DNA from: Streptomyces sp. AC555_RSS877
GTDB taxonomy: Bacteria > Actinomycetota > Actinomycetes > Streptomycetales > Streptomycetaceae
Direction: 5' to 3'
Length of the DNA: 64,000 bases
Assembly: GCF_019049245.1 (NCBI RefSeq)
Contig: NZ_JAGMUK010000049.1
Coordinates: 43,544-107,543 of the forward strand
Under the pieces are notes generated by a model that had not been told where the DNA came from, ran no database searches, and saw only the letters and a list, made by a program, of their open reading frames with translations. Made by a program: the position numbers and the translations under genes. Shown one piece after another: positions 17,003 through 24,878 of the stretch. Every line of letters begins with the position of its first letter. Positions within the stretch are counted from its first letter, which is position 1.

Positions 17003-17716
17003 ATGCACGTTGTGATCCTGGCGGGAGGCAAGGGCGTGCGGCTGCGGCCGTACACCACGGCGCTGCCCAAGCCGCTCGTGCCCATAGGCGATCAGCACGC
17101 CATCCTGGAGATCGTGCTGCGACAGCTCTCCACGGCCGGCTTCACCCGCTGCACCATCGCCATCGGCCACTTGGGCGAGATCATCCGTGCGTACGTCGGC
17201 GACGGCTCCCAGTGGGGGATGAGCATCGACTACGCCACCGAGGAGAGCCCGCTGGGCACCATGGGCCCGCTGCTCACCCTGCGCGACCGGCTGCCCGAGA
17301 CGTTCCTGGTGATGAACGGCGACATCCTGACCGACCTCGACTACGCCGACGTCCTGCGCCGGCACGGGGAGTCGGGCGCCCCGCTGACCATCGCCACGTA
17401 CGCCCGCAAGGTACACATCGACTTCGGGGTGCTGACCACCGACAAGGGCAGGGTCGTCGCCTTCACCGAGAAGCCGAGCATCGACTACCGCGTCTCCATG
17501 GGCGTCTACGGCCTGTCCCGCTCGACGCTCGACGGCTACACGCCCGGACTGCCCCTCGGCTTCGACGAGTTGGTCCTCGACCTGCTGGCCGCCCAAAGCC
17601 CGCCGCACGCCTATGACTTCGACGGGTACTGGCTGGACATCGGGCGCCCGGACGACTATGACCGGGCCAACGCCGAGTTCACCACCCGCAAGTCGCTTCT
17701 GCTCAAGGGAGCCTGA
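17003..17716 (+). CDS. Sugar-phosphate nucleotidyltransferase
   Basis: 237 residues with AAGGAGGAG just upstream of ATG 17003. The N-terminal LAGGKGVRLRPYTTALPKPL is the nucleotide-binding signature of the RmlA/GlmU/mannose-1-phosphate transferase family, followed by MNGDILTDLDY (metal-binding Asp) and FTEKP. It is shorter than RmlA because it lacks the C-terminal extension, as in LegF/RfbA-like single-domain enzymes. It would activate a hexose-1-phosphate to an NDP-sugar for the cluster. The next gene starts 7 nt after its stop. Confidence 0.87.
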   Translation: MHVVILAGGKGVRLRPYTTALPKPLVPIGDQHAILEIVLRQLSTAGFTRCTIAIGHLGEIIRAYVGDGSQWGMSIDYATEESPLGTMGPLLTLRDRLPETFLVMNGDILTDLDYADVLRRHGESGAPLTIATYARKVHIDFGVLTTDKGRVVAFTEKPSIDYRVSMGVYGLSRSTLDGYTPGLPLGFDELVLDLLAAQSPPHAYDFDGYWLDIGRPDDYDRANAEFTTRKSLLLKGA

Positions 17717-17723
17717 GTACCGC

Positions 17724-18617
17724 ATGCGCATTCTCGTCCTGGGCCACACCGGCTACCTGGGCAGTCACGTCGTCGAGCGGCTGCGCACCCTGCCGGGCAC
17801 GCTGGTCCTCGGCGGCGGCCGCTCGCCCGCCGCCGAGTTCCCCGTCGACCTCGCCACCGTCCGCCCGGAGCGGCTGGCGAAGACCGTCGAGGCGGCCGCA
17901 CCCGACACCGTGATCAACTGTGCGGGCGCGACCGGCGGCGACGCCGTGACCCTCGCGGAGGTCAACGCCCGCGGCCCCGCGGTGCTGTGCGCCGCCCTGC
18001 GGGCCGCGGCACCCTCGGCGCGTCTGATCCATCTGGGCTCGGCCGCCGAGTACGGCCCCGGAGTCCCCGACGTCCGCGTGACGGAGACGGCGGCCACCCA
18101 CCCGGTCGGCCCCTACGGAGCGACCAAGCTGGCGGGCACGGCCGCCGTGACCGCCTCGGGCCTGGACGCGGTGGTGCTGCGGGTCGGCAACCCGGTCGGG
18201 CCCGGGGCGCCGCCCACCGGGCTGCCCGGCCGGATCGCCGGACTGCTGCGCGCGGCCGGCCCCGATCCGGACGCGGTGCTGCGGCTCGGCGACCTGTCCG
18301 CGTACCGCGACTTCATCGACGTACGTGATGTGGCGCGGGCGGCGGCGTACGCGGTCACGGCTCCCGCTCCGCTGCCGCCCGTGCTCAACATCAGTGGAGG
18401 CCGGGCCGTCCCGGTGCGCGACCTGGTGCGGGGGCTGGCCGACAAGGCCGGGTTCCGGGGGCGGATCGAGGAGACCACCACCGGCTCGGCCCGCTCGGCC
18501 GACGTGTCGTGGCAGTGTTCCGACATCACCGCCGCCGACAAGGCCCTGGGCTGGCGCCCGGCCCACACCCTCGGCGACGCGCTGGCCGCGTTGTGGGAAG
18601 GCGATGCCACCCCGTGA
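17724..18617 (+). CDS. Second NAD-dependent epimerase/dehydratase (RmlD-like SDR)
   Basis: 297 residues; ATG 17724 places the Rossmann glycine motif GHTGYLGSH at residues 7-15. Later elements are GSAAEYG, the catalytic GPYGATK, RVGNPVGP and YRDFIDVRDVA. All fit the extended SDR family acting on nucleotide sugars. It is distinct from the upstream SDR. Two SDRs plus a nucleotidyltransferase suggest a locally made sugar nucleotide. It overlaps the spherulin-4 gene by 4 nt. Confidence 0.85.
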   Translation: MRILVLGHTGYLGSHVVERLRTLPGTLVLGGGRSPAAEFPVDLATVRPERLAKTVEAAAPDTVINCAGATGGDAVTLAEVNARGPAVLCAALRAAAPSARLIHLGSAAEYGPGVPDVRVTETAATHPVGPYGATKLAGTAAVTASGLDAVVLRVGNPVGPGAPPTGLPGRIAGLLRAAGPDPDAVLRLGDLSAYRDFIDVRDVARAAAYAVTAPAPLPPVLNISGGRAVPVRDLVRGLADKAGFRGRIEETTTGSARSADVSWQCSDITAADKALGWRPAHTLGDALAALWEGDATP

Positions 18618-19276
18618 ACCTGCTGATTCCGCTGTATGTCCACCCGGCCGAGGACCCGGGTGCCTGGCACCGTCTGATCACGGCCGCGACCCGCACGTAC
18701 GGCGTCGTCCTCAACCCCGCCAACGGTCCCGGAAACGGCCCCGATCCCGCGTTCACCGCGGCGGCCGAGGCGCTGCGCACGGCAGGGGCACGGCTGCTCG
18801 GCTACGTCGACACCGACTACGGGATGCGTGACAGCGCCGAGATCGCCGCCGACGTGCGACGGCACCAGGAGTGGTACGCGGCCGACGGCTGCTTCCTCGA
18901 CCAGGTGACCGCGACGCCGGAGGGGCTGTCGGCCTGTCGCCGCCTGGTCCGGACCGTACGCCGACTCGGTGCCCGGACGGTCGTCATCAACCCCGGGGTC
19001 CACCCGGCGCCCGGATACGCCCGCCTCGCCGACCTGACCGTCACCTTCGAGGGCCACTGGTCGACGTACGTGTCGGCTTTCAGCAGACCGGCATGGACCG
19101 CGCGGCATCCGCCCGAGGAGCTGTGCCACCTCGTCTACGGCGTGCCCGAGGCGCTCGTACCGCTCGCCGTACGCACGGCGCACGAGCGCGGTGCGGCGGT
19201 CTGCGGGCCCGTGACCGGGCAACCCCCCAACCCCTGGGCCGAGTTGACGCCCGCCCTGACCGGGACGGAACGATGA
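18614..19276 (+). CDS. Spherulin-4 family protein (Sph3/GH135-like)
   Basis: 220 residues from GTG 18614, overlapping the preceding stop by 4 nt. It carries the spherulin-4 landmarks in order: LLIPLYVHP at the N-terminus, VVLNPANGPG, GYVDTDYG, WYAADGCFLDQV, and VTFEGHW near the end. Sph3, the fungal GH135 member of this family, hydrolyses galactosaminogalactan and is needed for its production; the hydrolase domain of PelA has a related role in bacteria. No signal peptide or membrane span is present, and none appears in the upstream frame. The protein may therefore be cytosolic, unlike Sph3. It overlaps the GH114 gene by 4 nt. Confidence 0.85.
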   Translation: MNLLIPLYVHPAEDPGAWHRLITAATRTYGVVLNPANGPGNGPDPAFTAAAEALRTAGARLLGYVDTDYGMRDSAEIAADVRRHQEWYAADGCFLDQVTATPEGLSACRRLVRTVRRLGARTVVINPGVHPAPGYARLADLTVTFEGHWSTYVSAFSRPAWTARHPPEELCHLVYGVPEALVPLAVRTAHERGAAVCGPVTGQPPNPWAELTPALTGTER

Positions 19277-20244
19277 GGAACACGCGGCTGTCCTTCGCGA
19301 CGCTCCTGGCGGCTCTCGCGGCTCTGGCGGCGTCGGCGCTGACGGGCTGTTCCGGCGGCGCGGAACGGCCTGCCGACGCGCACGGTACGACGTCCGCTCC
19401 CTCGCGCACGACCACAGCGGCCGCGACGCCCGGCACCGGGGAACCGCCCACACCGAGGACGTCCTCCTCCCCTTCCCCGTCTTCGTCCACTTCCCCTGCC
19501 GACAAAGCCCCTGCCGGGCGCGGCACTTCGGCAAGCCCGGCCAAGGCCCTGTGGAAACCCCGGCCCGGGCTGGCCTGGCAGTGGCAACTGGACGGAAAGG
19601 CCAGTCCCTCGGCCGACGTGCCCGTGTACGACATCGACGGCTTCGAGAACTCGGCGGCGGACGTGGCCCGTCTGCACCGGGACGGCCGCAAGGTCATCTG
19701 CTACATCAATGTCGGTGCCTGGGAGGACTTCCGGCCCGACCAGGACGCCTTTCCGCGTTCGGTGCTCGGTGAGCCCAACGGCTGGTCGGGCGAACGGTGG
19801 CTGGACATCCGGCAGATCTCCGTCCTGCGGCCCCTCATGGAACGACGCTTCGACATGTGCCGCGACAAGGGATTCGACGCGGTCGAGCCCGACCTGGTGG
19901 AGGGCTACGGCAACGACACCGGCTTCCCGCTCACCGCACGCGACCAGCTCAGATACAACCGCATGATCGCGGCCATCGCCCACGAGCGCGGACTGTCGGT
20001 AGGGCTCAAGAACGACCTGCCGCAGATTCCCCAGCTCCTGTCCCACTTCGACTTCGCGGTCAACGAGGAGTGCGCACAGTACGACGAGTGCGCGGAGCTC
20101 ACCCCGTTCATCGCGGCCGGCAAGGCGGTGTTCCACGTGGAGTACACGGAACCGAGGAGCAGCTTCTGCCCGCGGTCCCGACGGCTGAACCTGTCGTCGA
20201 TGGTGAAAGAACCGGAACTCGGGGTGTGGCGGAAACCCTGCTGA
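19273..20244 (+). CDS. GH114 endo-alpha-1,4-polygalactosaminidase lipoprotein (Ega3-like)
   Basis: 323 residues from ATG 19273. A lipoprotein signal ends LTGC (C26). A Ser/Thr/Pro-rich linker runs to about residue 98, then the GH114 domain: WQWQLDG (W102 onward), YDIDGFE, VICYINVGAWEDFRPD, GERWLDIRQ, GFDAVEPDLVEGYGN, VGLKNDLPQ, NEECAQYDEC. GH114 enzymes, including fungal Ega3, cut alpha-1,4-linked galactosamine polymers. It is probably tethered to the outer face of the membrane and could trim or release the polymer made by the operon. It is the last gene of the operon. Confidence 0.9.
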   Translation: MRNTRLSFATLLAALAALAASALTGCSGGAERPADAHGTTSAPSRTTTAAATPGTGEPPTPRTSSSPSPSSSTSPADKAPAGRGTSASPAKALWKPRPGLAWQWQLDGKASPSADVPVYDIDGFENSAADVARLHRDGRKVICYINVGAWEDFRPDQDAFPRSVLGEPNGWSGERWLDIRQISVLRPLMERRFDMCRDKGFDAVEPDLVEGYGNDTGFPLTARDQLRYNRMIAAIAHERGLSVGLKNDLPQIPQLLSHFDFAVNEECAQYDECAELTPFIAAGKAVFHVEYTEPRSSFCPRSRRLNLSSMVKEPELGVWRKPC

Positions 20245-20298
20245 GACAGTCGGGTCGGGGTCGGACCGCCGACCTGTGCGGCCCACTGGAACGCTGAG

Positions 20299-21243
20299 TC
20301 AGAAGACGGCGCGGTCGGCTGCTTGCCTGATGGCGGCGATGCCTGGTTCTGACTGTCTCGTGGAGAGCCAGGCCATGGCTGCGGTGGAGGGCGTGAGGTC
20401 GGTGACGTCGAGGTAGCGGACGCTGGGGCGGGGGAACAACTCACGGGCGGCTGCGGGGAGGAAGCAGATCGCTTCTCCACCGGCCACGATGTGGAACAAC
20501 GACTCCATATCGGTGGCGACCGGCCCGTAGCGCACGGGGCTGCCGTCGGGACGAGGGTCCACCGCCCAGAAGTCCCACCACACCCGCGGTACCTCTTCGG
20601 GCATGGCGACTACGGGATGGTCGGCGAGCTGGGCCAGCGTGAGGCGGGGCAGACCGGCCAGCATGTCGTCTGCCGGAAGACAGGCGACACGGGGTTCGGT
20701 GGCGAGGTGATGCAGCTCTATGCCCTCCGGTACCGGAGGGCGCAGGAAGACCACATCGACGTCCTGACGGAGCAGGGCGGCGATGTGCTCGACGAAGTTG
20801 AGACTGAGCAACTGCACCGTGATGCCGGGGTGGCTGTCGTGCAGCGCCCGCAGAACGGCGCGAGTGTGGGGCATGGCGGCCTCGGCTCCGATACTCCCCA
20901 CTAGCAGCCGGCCCGAGAGTTGGCGGGTCTGCGCGTCGGCTGTACGCCGTATACGGTCGGCGGCTTCGACCGTCGCCCGGACATCGGGAAGCAACGCCCG
21001 TCCGGCCGCTGTCAGGGCGACCGTCCGGCTGGAGCGCGTGAAAAGCCGCACGCCCACGCGGACCTCCAAGTCCCGGATCTGCTGACTCAGTGCGGGCTGG
21101 GTGATGAACAGGCGGGCGGCGGCGCGCCCGAAGTGCAGTTCTTCGCTCAGGGCCAGGAACAGGCGTAATTGGCGAATGCTCGGGTCCGCAGCCGGCGCGG
21201 CACCTGCACGGGTCGTAGCCACGGTCTGTCCCCCTGTGGTCAT
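20299..21243 (-). CDS. LysR-type transcriptional regulator
   Basis: 314 residues. I start at ATG 21243, which opens MTTGGQTVATTRAG about 20 residues before the helix-turn-helix; the frame continues upstream to 21399 but without family character. The winged HTH reads LRLFLALSEELHFGRAAARL and ITQPALSQQIRDLE, followed by the usual effector domain. It is convergent with the exopolysaccharide operon and divergent from the FHA gene with a 229-bp gap. Its target cannot be assigned. Confidence 0.88.
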   Translation of the reverse strand: MTTGGQTVATTRAGAAPAADPSIRQLRLFLALSEELHFGRAAARLFITQPALSQQIRDLEVRVGVRLFTRSSRTVALTAAGRALLPDVRATVEAADRIRRTADAQTRQLSGRLLVGSIGAEAAMPHTRAVLRALHDSHPGITVQLLSLNFVEHIAALLRQDVDVVFLRPPVPEGIELHHLATEPRVACLPADDMLAGLPRLTLAQLADHPVVAMPEEVPRVWWDFWAVDPRPDGSPVRYGPVATDMESLFHIVAGGEAICFLPAAARELFPRPSVRYLDVTDLTPSTAAMAWLSTRQSEPGIAAIRQAADRAVF

Positions 21244-21472
21244 AGGGATGATCTTATGGATCGACTGGAATCCCGCATGTCTGTGACTGCTGACAACACG
21301 AGTTATTTCATGTGAGCGTTCGTATGATCCGATACGGTCGGTGGCAGGCAGTCCAGGAGACGGGAAGATGTGTGAACCCCCTTCACTTCGGCGCCGCACT
21401 GACCGGAGCGCAGGAGTCCGGTTTCACCGCGTACGGCGGCGACGATGCGGAACTGGCAGAGCTGAGGGGCCG

Positions 21473-22279
21473 ATGAGCGGCGTAGTGGTCCATCTTCCCC
21501 CGGAGGGCGACGAGGGCCCGGTGACCCTGAGGCTGGGTCCTGGGGACGTGGCCCGATTCGGACGTGGCTCCGGTTCGACACCCGTCGAGCTGCGGCTGAT
21601 CGACCCGGCGGTCTCCAGGCTGGCAGGAGAGATCCGGGTGACCGACGACCACTGGCAGCTGAGCAACTACAGCTCCACGCACAGCTATCTGGTGGAGAAC
21701 CCGGAAGGGGCGGGGGAATACCTGAGGGTGCCGCCGCGCCGCGTCGGCGCGCCCATTCCCTTCGAGTTCGCTCGTGTTCTCCTGCCGACCAGGGGCTCCA
21801 CGGTCGGCTTCCAGGTGTTCGCGCCGGACCACGTCTACCTCGACCCGGACAGCAGGGGCGGCCGGTGGGGGACGCAGACCCTGACCGCGTACTCGCTCGA
21901 CGAGACCGCCGCCTACTTCCTGGTGCTGGTCGCGCTGTGCGAGCCCCGGCTGCGCGACGAGTCGGCGGTCGCCGTCCCGACCACGCCCCAACTCGTCGAA
22001 AGGCTGCGGAACCACCCGGAGTACAGCCAGTTGACGGCTCGCGCGATCAGCTCCCACATCGACTACCTCGCCGAGGAGAAACTCCGCATCGAGTCACCGG
22101 CCGCACCGGAACCGGGGCAGGGCGCGCGCCGCAACGGCAAGCGCGAGGCGGTCGTCGGACTCGCACTGCGTTTCGGGCTGGTCCGCGAGGAACATCTGGC
22201 GCTACTGCCGTCCCGTTCGGCGGGGCGGGTGGGAACGGTGGGGACGGCGGGAACGGCAGGTCCGGTGGGGTCCAGATGA
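21473..22279 (+). CDS. FHA-domain protein with C-terminal winged-helix-like region
   Basis: 268 residues from ATG 21473. The N-terminal ~115 residues match an FHA phosphothreonine-binding domain: DVARFGRGSGSTPVELRL, then the SRLAGEI segment where most FHA domains have SRxHxxI, then WQLSNYSST. Residues ~140-245 are helical with a winged-helix look (TPQLVERLRNHPEYSQ ... ISSHIDYLAEEKL). The last residues are Gly/Thr/Val repeats. It overlaps the kinase gene by 4 nt, so the kinase is its likely partner. Confidence 0.8.
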   Translation: MSGVVVHLPPEGDEGPVTLRLGPGDVARFGRGSGSTPVELRLIDPAVSRLAGEIRVTDDHWQLSNYSSTHSYLVENPEGAGEYLRVPPRRVGAPIPFEFARVLLPTRGSTVGFQVFAPDHVYLDPDSRGGRWGTQTLTAYSLDETAAYFLVLVALCEPRLRDESAVAVPTTPQLVERLRNHPEYSQLTARAISSHIDYLAEEKLRIESPAAPEPGQGARRNGKREAVVGLALRFGLVREEHLALLPSRSAGRVGTVGTAGTAGPVGSR

Positions 22280-23904
22280 GCGAGTCCGTGAGCGTACCCC
22301 TGGAGCGAGTTCCGCGCGGCTACCGGGTCGGCCCATTCGAAGTCACCGAACCGATAGCGGCCGGGGGCTGGGGGACGGTCTACGAGGGTCGGTTCGTAGG
22401 ATCGGACCCGGCACCGGGCGACAGCCCCGAGGCGGGCCTCAACGGCGCGGGAAACGACGGCGCCGGGCAGGGCTCAGCCACAGCGATCCGTTCCGGTGGC
22501 GTGGTCGACGCCGAGGGCGGCGCGGACGACACGGGTGGTCCGGATGGCACCGGTGGTCCGGACGGCACCGGTGGTCCGGACGGCACCGGCCGATCCGGTG
22601 GGGCGGAAGGTCCGAAGAACCCGCCCGGCGAAGGACAGGTCGTCGCGCTCAAGTTCCTGCCCACCGCGGGGCTCGCGCCGCGCCAGGTGCGCGGGCTCGT
22701 GGAAACCGCCCGGCGCGAGATCGAGTTGGGCCGCCGGGCCCGCCATCCGCGGCTGATCCGGCTGCTGGACTCCGTCGTACTGAGCGAACCCGGGGATCCC
22801 GCTCTCGACGGGGCCGTCGTCCTGGTCATGGAACGTGCCGAGCGGAGCCTGCGTCAGCTCATCGAAGCGGAAAAGGACCTGGGAGAAGGCGAGAAAGGCC
22901 GGCTCCTCACCGGGATATTCGAAGGGCTGGCCCATCTGCACGGTCTCGGCTGGGTGCACGGAGACCTCAAGCCCGACAACGTTCTTCTCATGGCGGACGG
23001 CTCGGTGAAACTCTCCGACTTCGGGCTCGCCGCGGAGCTCGAGGGCACCCACGGCACACACGGCTACATTCCGCCCTTCGGCACCCCTGACTATCTGCCG
23101 CCCGAGCGCTGGCAGGCTCCGCTCGGCGAGCGGGGTGTGCAGGTGCGGCCGAGCGCCGACATCTGGGCTCTGGGCATCGTGATCCATCAGGTGTTCGCGG
23201 GCGGCACCTCCCCGTTTCCCGGTGCCACGCCCATGGCGCGCAGGGCGGCCGTGCAGGAGTACGCCAAGGGGCGAACGCCGCTTCGCGTGGACAACGCCGT
23301 ACCGCCCTTCTGGCGTGAGCTGATCGGCGACTGTCTCGCCCCGACGCATGCGGCCCGCGCCGAGCACACCGCCGCGAGTCTGCTGGCCCGTATCGAGGCG
23401 GGCGGGGCGGCGGCCGGTCCCGGTGGCCGCGTCCGGGTGCGCCGGAAGGCGTTGCTCGCTGTCGCGGTGGCGGCCGCCCTGTGCGGAGCGACCGCCGCCG
23501 CCTGGTCCTACGCGGCCCCCGCCGATGACGACCGCTCCTCGGGTGCGCGTCCGGACCGCACCGCCGCTTCAGACAGTGCGGAACCGGCCGGCCGGGTCGA
23601 GGTGTTCAACGTGGAGAAGGGGTGCCGCGACCGCGCCGAGGAACGCGACCAGCAGTGCAGTCTCGGTCTCGCGGTGGATCCTCTCGCCGCGTACACCGTC
23701 GACAACGTCGTGGCGACCCGGGTGTGGCACGGAGACGTCCTGTCCGTCGACTGCCGGATGCCGCAGGGCCTGCCGGTCATGGACGAGGCCGGTAGCCGGT
23801 CCACCGAGTGGTTCCGGGTCCGTCTGCCGGACGCCCCGAGCGGGACCGCCTGGCTTCCCGCCGTACGGACGCGGGACCTTCCCACCGTCCCGGAGTGCGC
23901 GTGA
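22276..23904 (+). CDS. Transmembrane Ser/Thr protein kinase with an insert in the N-lobe
   Basis: 542 residues. Kinase motifs: Gly-loop AAGGWGTVYEG (28-38), ATP lysine K126 in VVALKFL, catalytic HGDLKPDN (D230), DFG 248-250, PPE 275-277. A transmembrane helix lies at about 391-411, with a ~130-residue extracytoplasmic tail containing cysteines. The Gly-loop and lysine are normally ~15-20 residues apart. Here about 75 Gly/Asp-rich residues intervene, including a triple GGPDGT repeat. The first gene of the pair encodes an FHA protein and overlaps by 4 nt. The secreted peptidases that follow may be related in function, but this is inference. Confidence 0.9.
   Translation: MSESVSVPLERVPRGYRVGPFEVTEPIAAGGWGTVYEGRFVGSDPAPGDSPEAGLNGAGNDGAGQGSATAIRSGGVVDAEGGADDTGGPDGTGGPDGTGGPDGTGRSGGAEGPKNPPGEGQVVALKFLPTAGLAPRQVRGLVETARREIELGRRARHPRLIRLLDSVVLSEPGDPALDGAVVLVMERAERSLRQLIEAEKDLGEGEKGRLLTGIFEGLAHLHGLGWVHGDLKPDNVLLMADGSVKLSDFGLAAELEGTHGTHGYIPPFGTPDYLPPERWQAPLGERGVQVRPSADIWALGIVIHQVFAGGTSPFPGATPMARRAAVQEYAKGRTPLRVDNAVPPFWRELIGDCLAPTHAARAEHTAASLLARIEAGGAAAGPGGRVRVRRKALLAVAVAAALCGATAAAWSYAAPADDDRSSGARPDRTAASDSAEPAGRVEVFNVEKGCRDRAEERDQQCSLGLAVDPLAAYTVDNVVATRVWHGDVLSVDCRMPQGLPVMDEAGSRSTEWFRVRLPDAPSGTAWLPAVRTRDLPTVPECA
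22534..22587 (+). repeat. Three 18-bp tandem repeats inside the kinase gene
   Basis: The unit GGTGGTCCGGAYGGCACC occurs three times in a row and encodes GGPDGT repeats in the kinase N-lobe insert. Because the unit is 18 bp, copy changes keep the frame. Confidence 0.85.
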
Positions 23905-23905
23905 C

Positions 23906-24796
23906 TCAGCACGAACGGATCTCGCGTCCGTCGTTGTCCTTCGCCTCGTCGTTCCCCCAGCGCTGCAGGTAGTACGCGGAGACATAGGCGCGCCCCTGGC
24001 CCCCGGGCGTCACCTCGTCGAGGTCGGTCAGCAGCCACCAGTGGTTGTACGAGCCGCCGGCCCGCACCTCGTCGCCCCACTTCTTGCACAGGACGTAGTT
24101 GGTGCCCTGGAGCAGCGTTCCCTGGGCGGTGCACTCCGGCCTGGTGTCGCCGACGCAGTCCACGGCGGCGTATCCGGTGGCGTCGGCGAAGGTGTCGACC
24201 CAGTACTTGTCCGGGTCGCCGCTTCCTCCGCAGGCATTGGTACTGGTCACGCGGGGGAACGGCCCGTCGGGTGAGAGCCGGTACTCGGTGCCCTGGAGCA
24301 CCGGGTTGACCATCTCGTCCGTCTCCCCGTCGTTGTCCCCGTTGGTATCGTAGAGCTGCTCGTAGTGCAGATGTGCCGAAGTCGTGCCGACCAGCCCGAG
24401 TCGTCCGAGCGTCGCCCCGGAGGCAACCTGCTGCCCGAGGCGCACGTCGATGCGGTCCATGTGCAGGTAGACCGTGAACCAGCCGCCGCCGTGGTTGATC
24501 TCCAGCCCGCCGGGCTCGAACAACTCGGTGACCGTGCCGGCGGCTGAGGCGGCGACCTGGGCACCGAGGGTCTCGCCGCCGACGCGGTACATGTCGAGTT
24601 TCTTGTCCTCCGGAGTGTGTCCCCGGTACGTCTGCAACTGCCAGGTCTGCCCGCAGGCGAACGGCAGCTTGAAATCGGGCCGGGCGGCGGGCACGGCGGC
24701 CGCTGTCGCGGGCGCCGCCGTCATACAGAGCCCGAGCGTCATCAGCAGTGCGAGCACCGCCGCCCAGCCCGAACGTGTCCCCCGTGGGAGCCGCAT
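23906..24796 (-). CDS. Secreted M23-family peptidase-like protein
   Basis: 296 residues with a Sec signal peptide (cleavage near residue 33, after ATAAA). The LytM/M23 fold is recognisable: H60 and D68 in the first metal segment, NHGGGWFTVYLHMD with H111, and the HxH pair H141/H143 in SAHLHYEQ. The first metal motif is stretched compared with the usual HxGxD, so activity is less certain. A C-terminal domain (about 195-296) ends YVSAYYLQRWGND and resembles the ends of the two neighbouring secreted proteins. M23 enzymes cut peptidoglycan cross-bridges. Confidence 0.82.
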   Translation of the reverse strand: MRLPRGTRSGWAAVLALLMTLGLCMTAAPATAAAVPAARPDFKLPFACGQTWQLQTYRGHTPEDKKLDMYRVGGETLGAQVAASAAGTVTELFEPGGLEINHGGGWFTVYLHMDRIDVRLGQQVASGATLGRLGLVGTTSAHLHYEQLYDTNGDNDGETDEMVNPVLQGTEYRLSPDGPFPRVTSTNACGGSGDPDKYWVDTFADATGYAAVDCVGDTRPECTAQGTLLQGTNYVLCKKWGDEVRAGGSYNHWWLLTDLDEVTPGGQGRAYVSAYYLQRWGNDEAKDNDGREIRSC

Positions 24797-24878
24797 GGAA
24801 CCTCACCCCTCTTTGGTGTCCTGTCTGCCAGGACAGTGCCGTACGAGGGCCGAGAGCGGACTCCCGCACGTTACGGAA

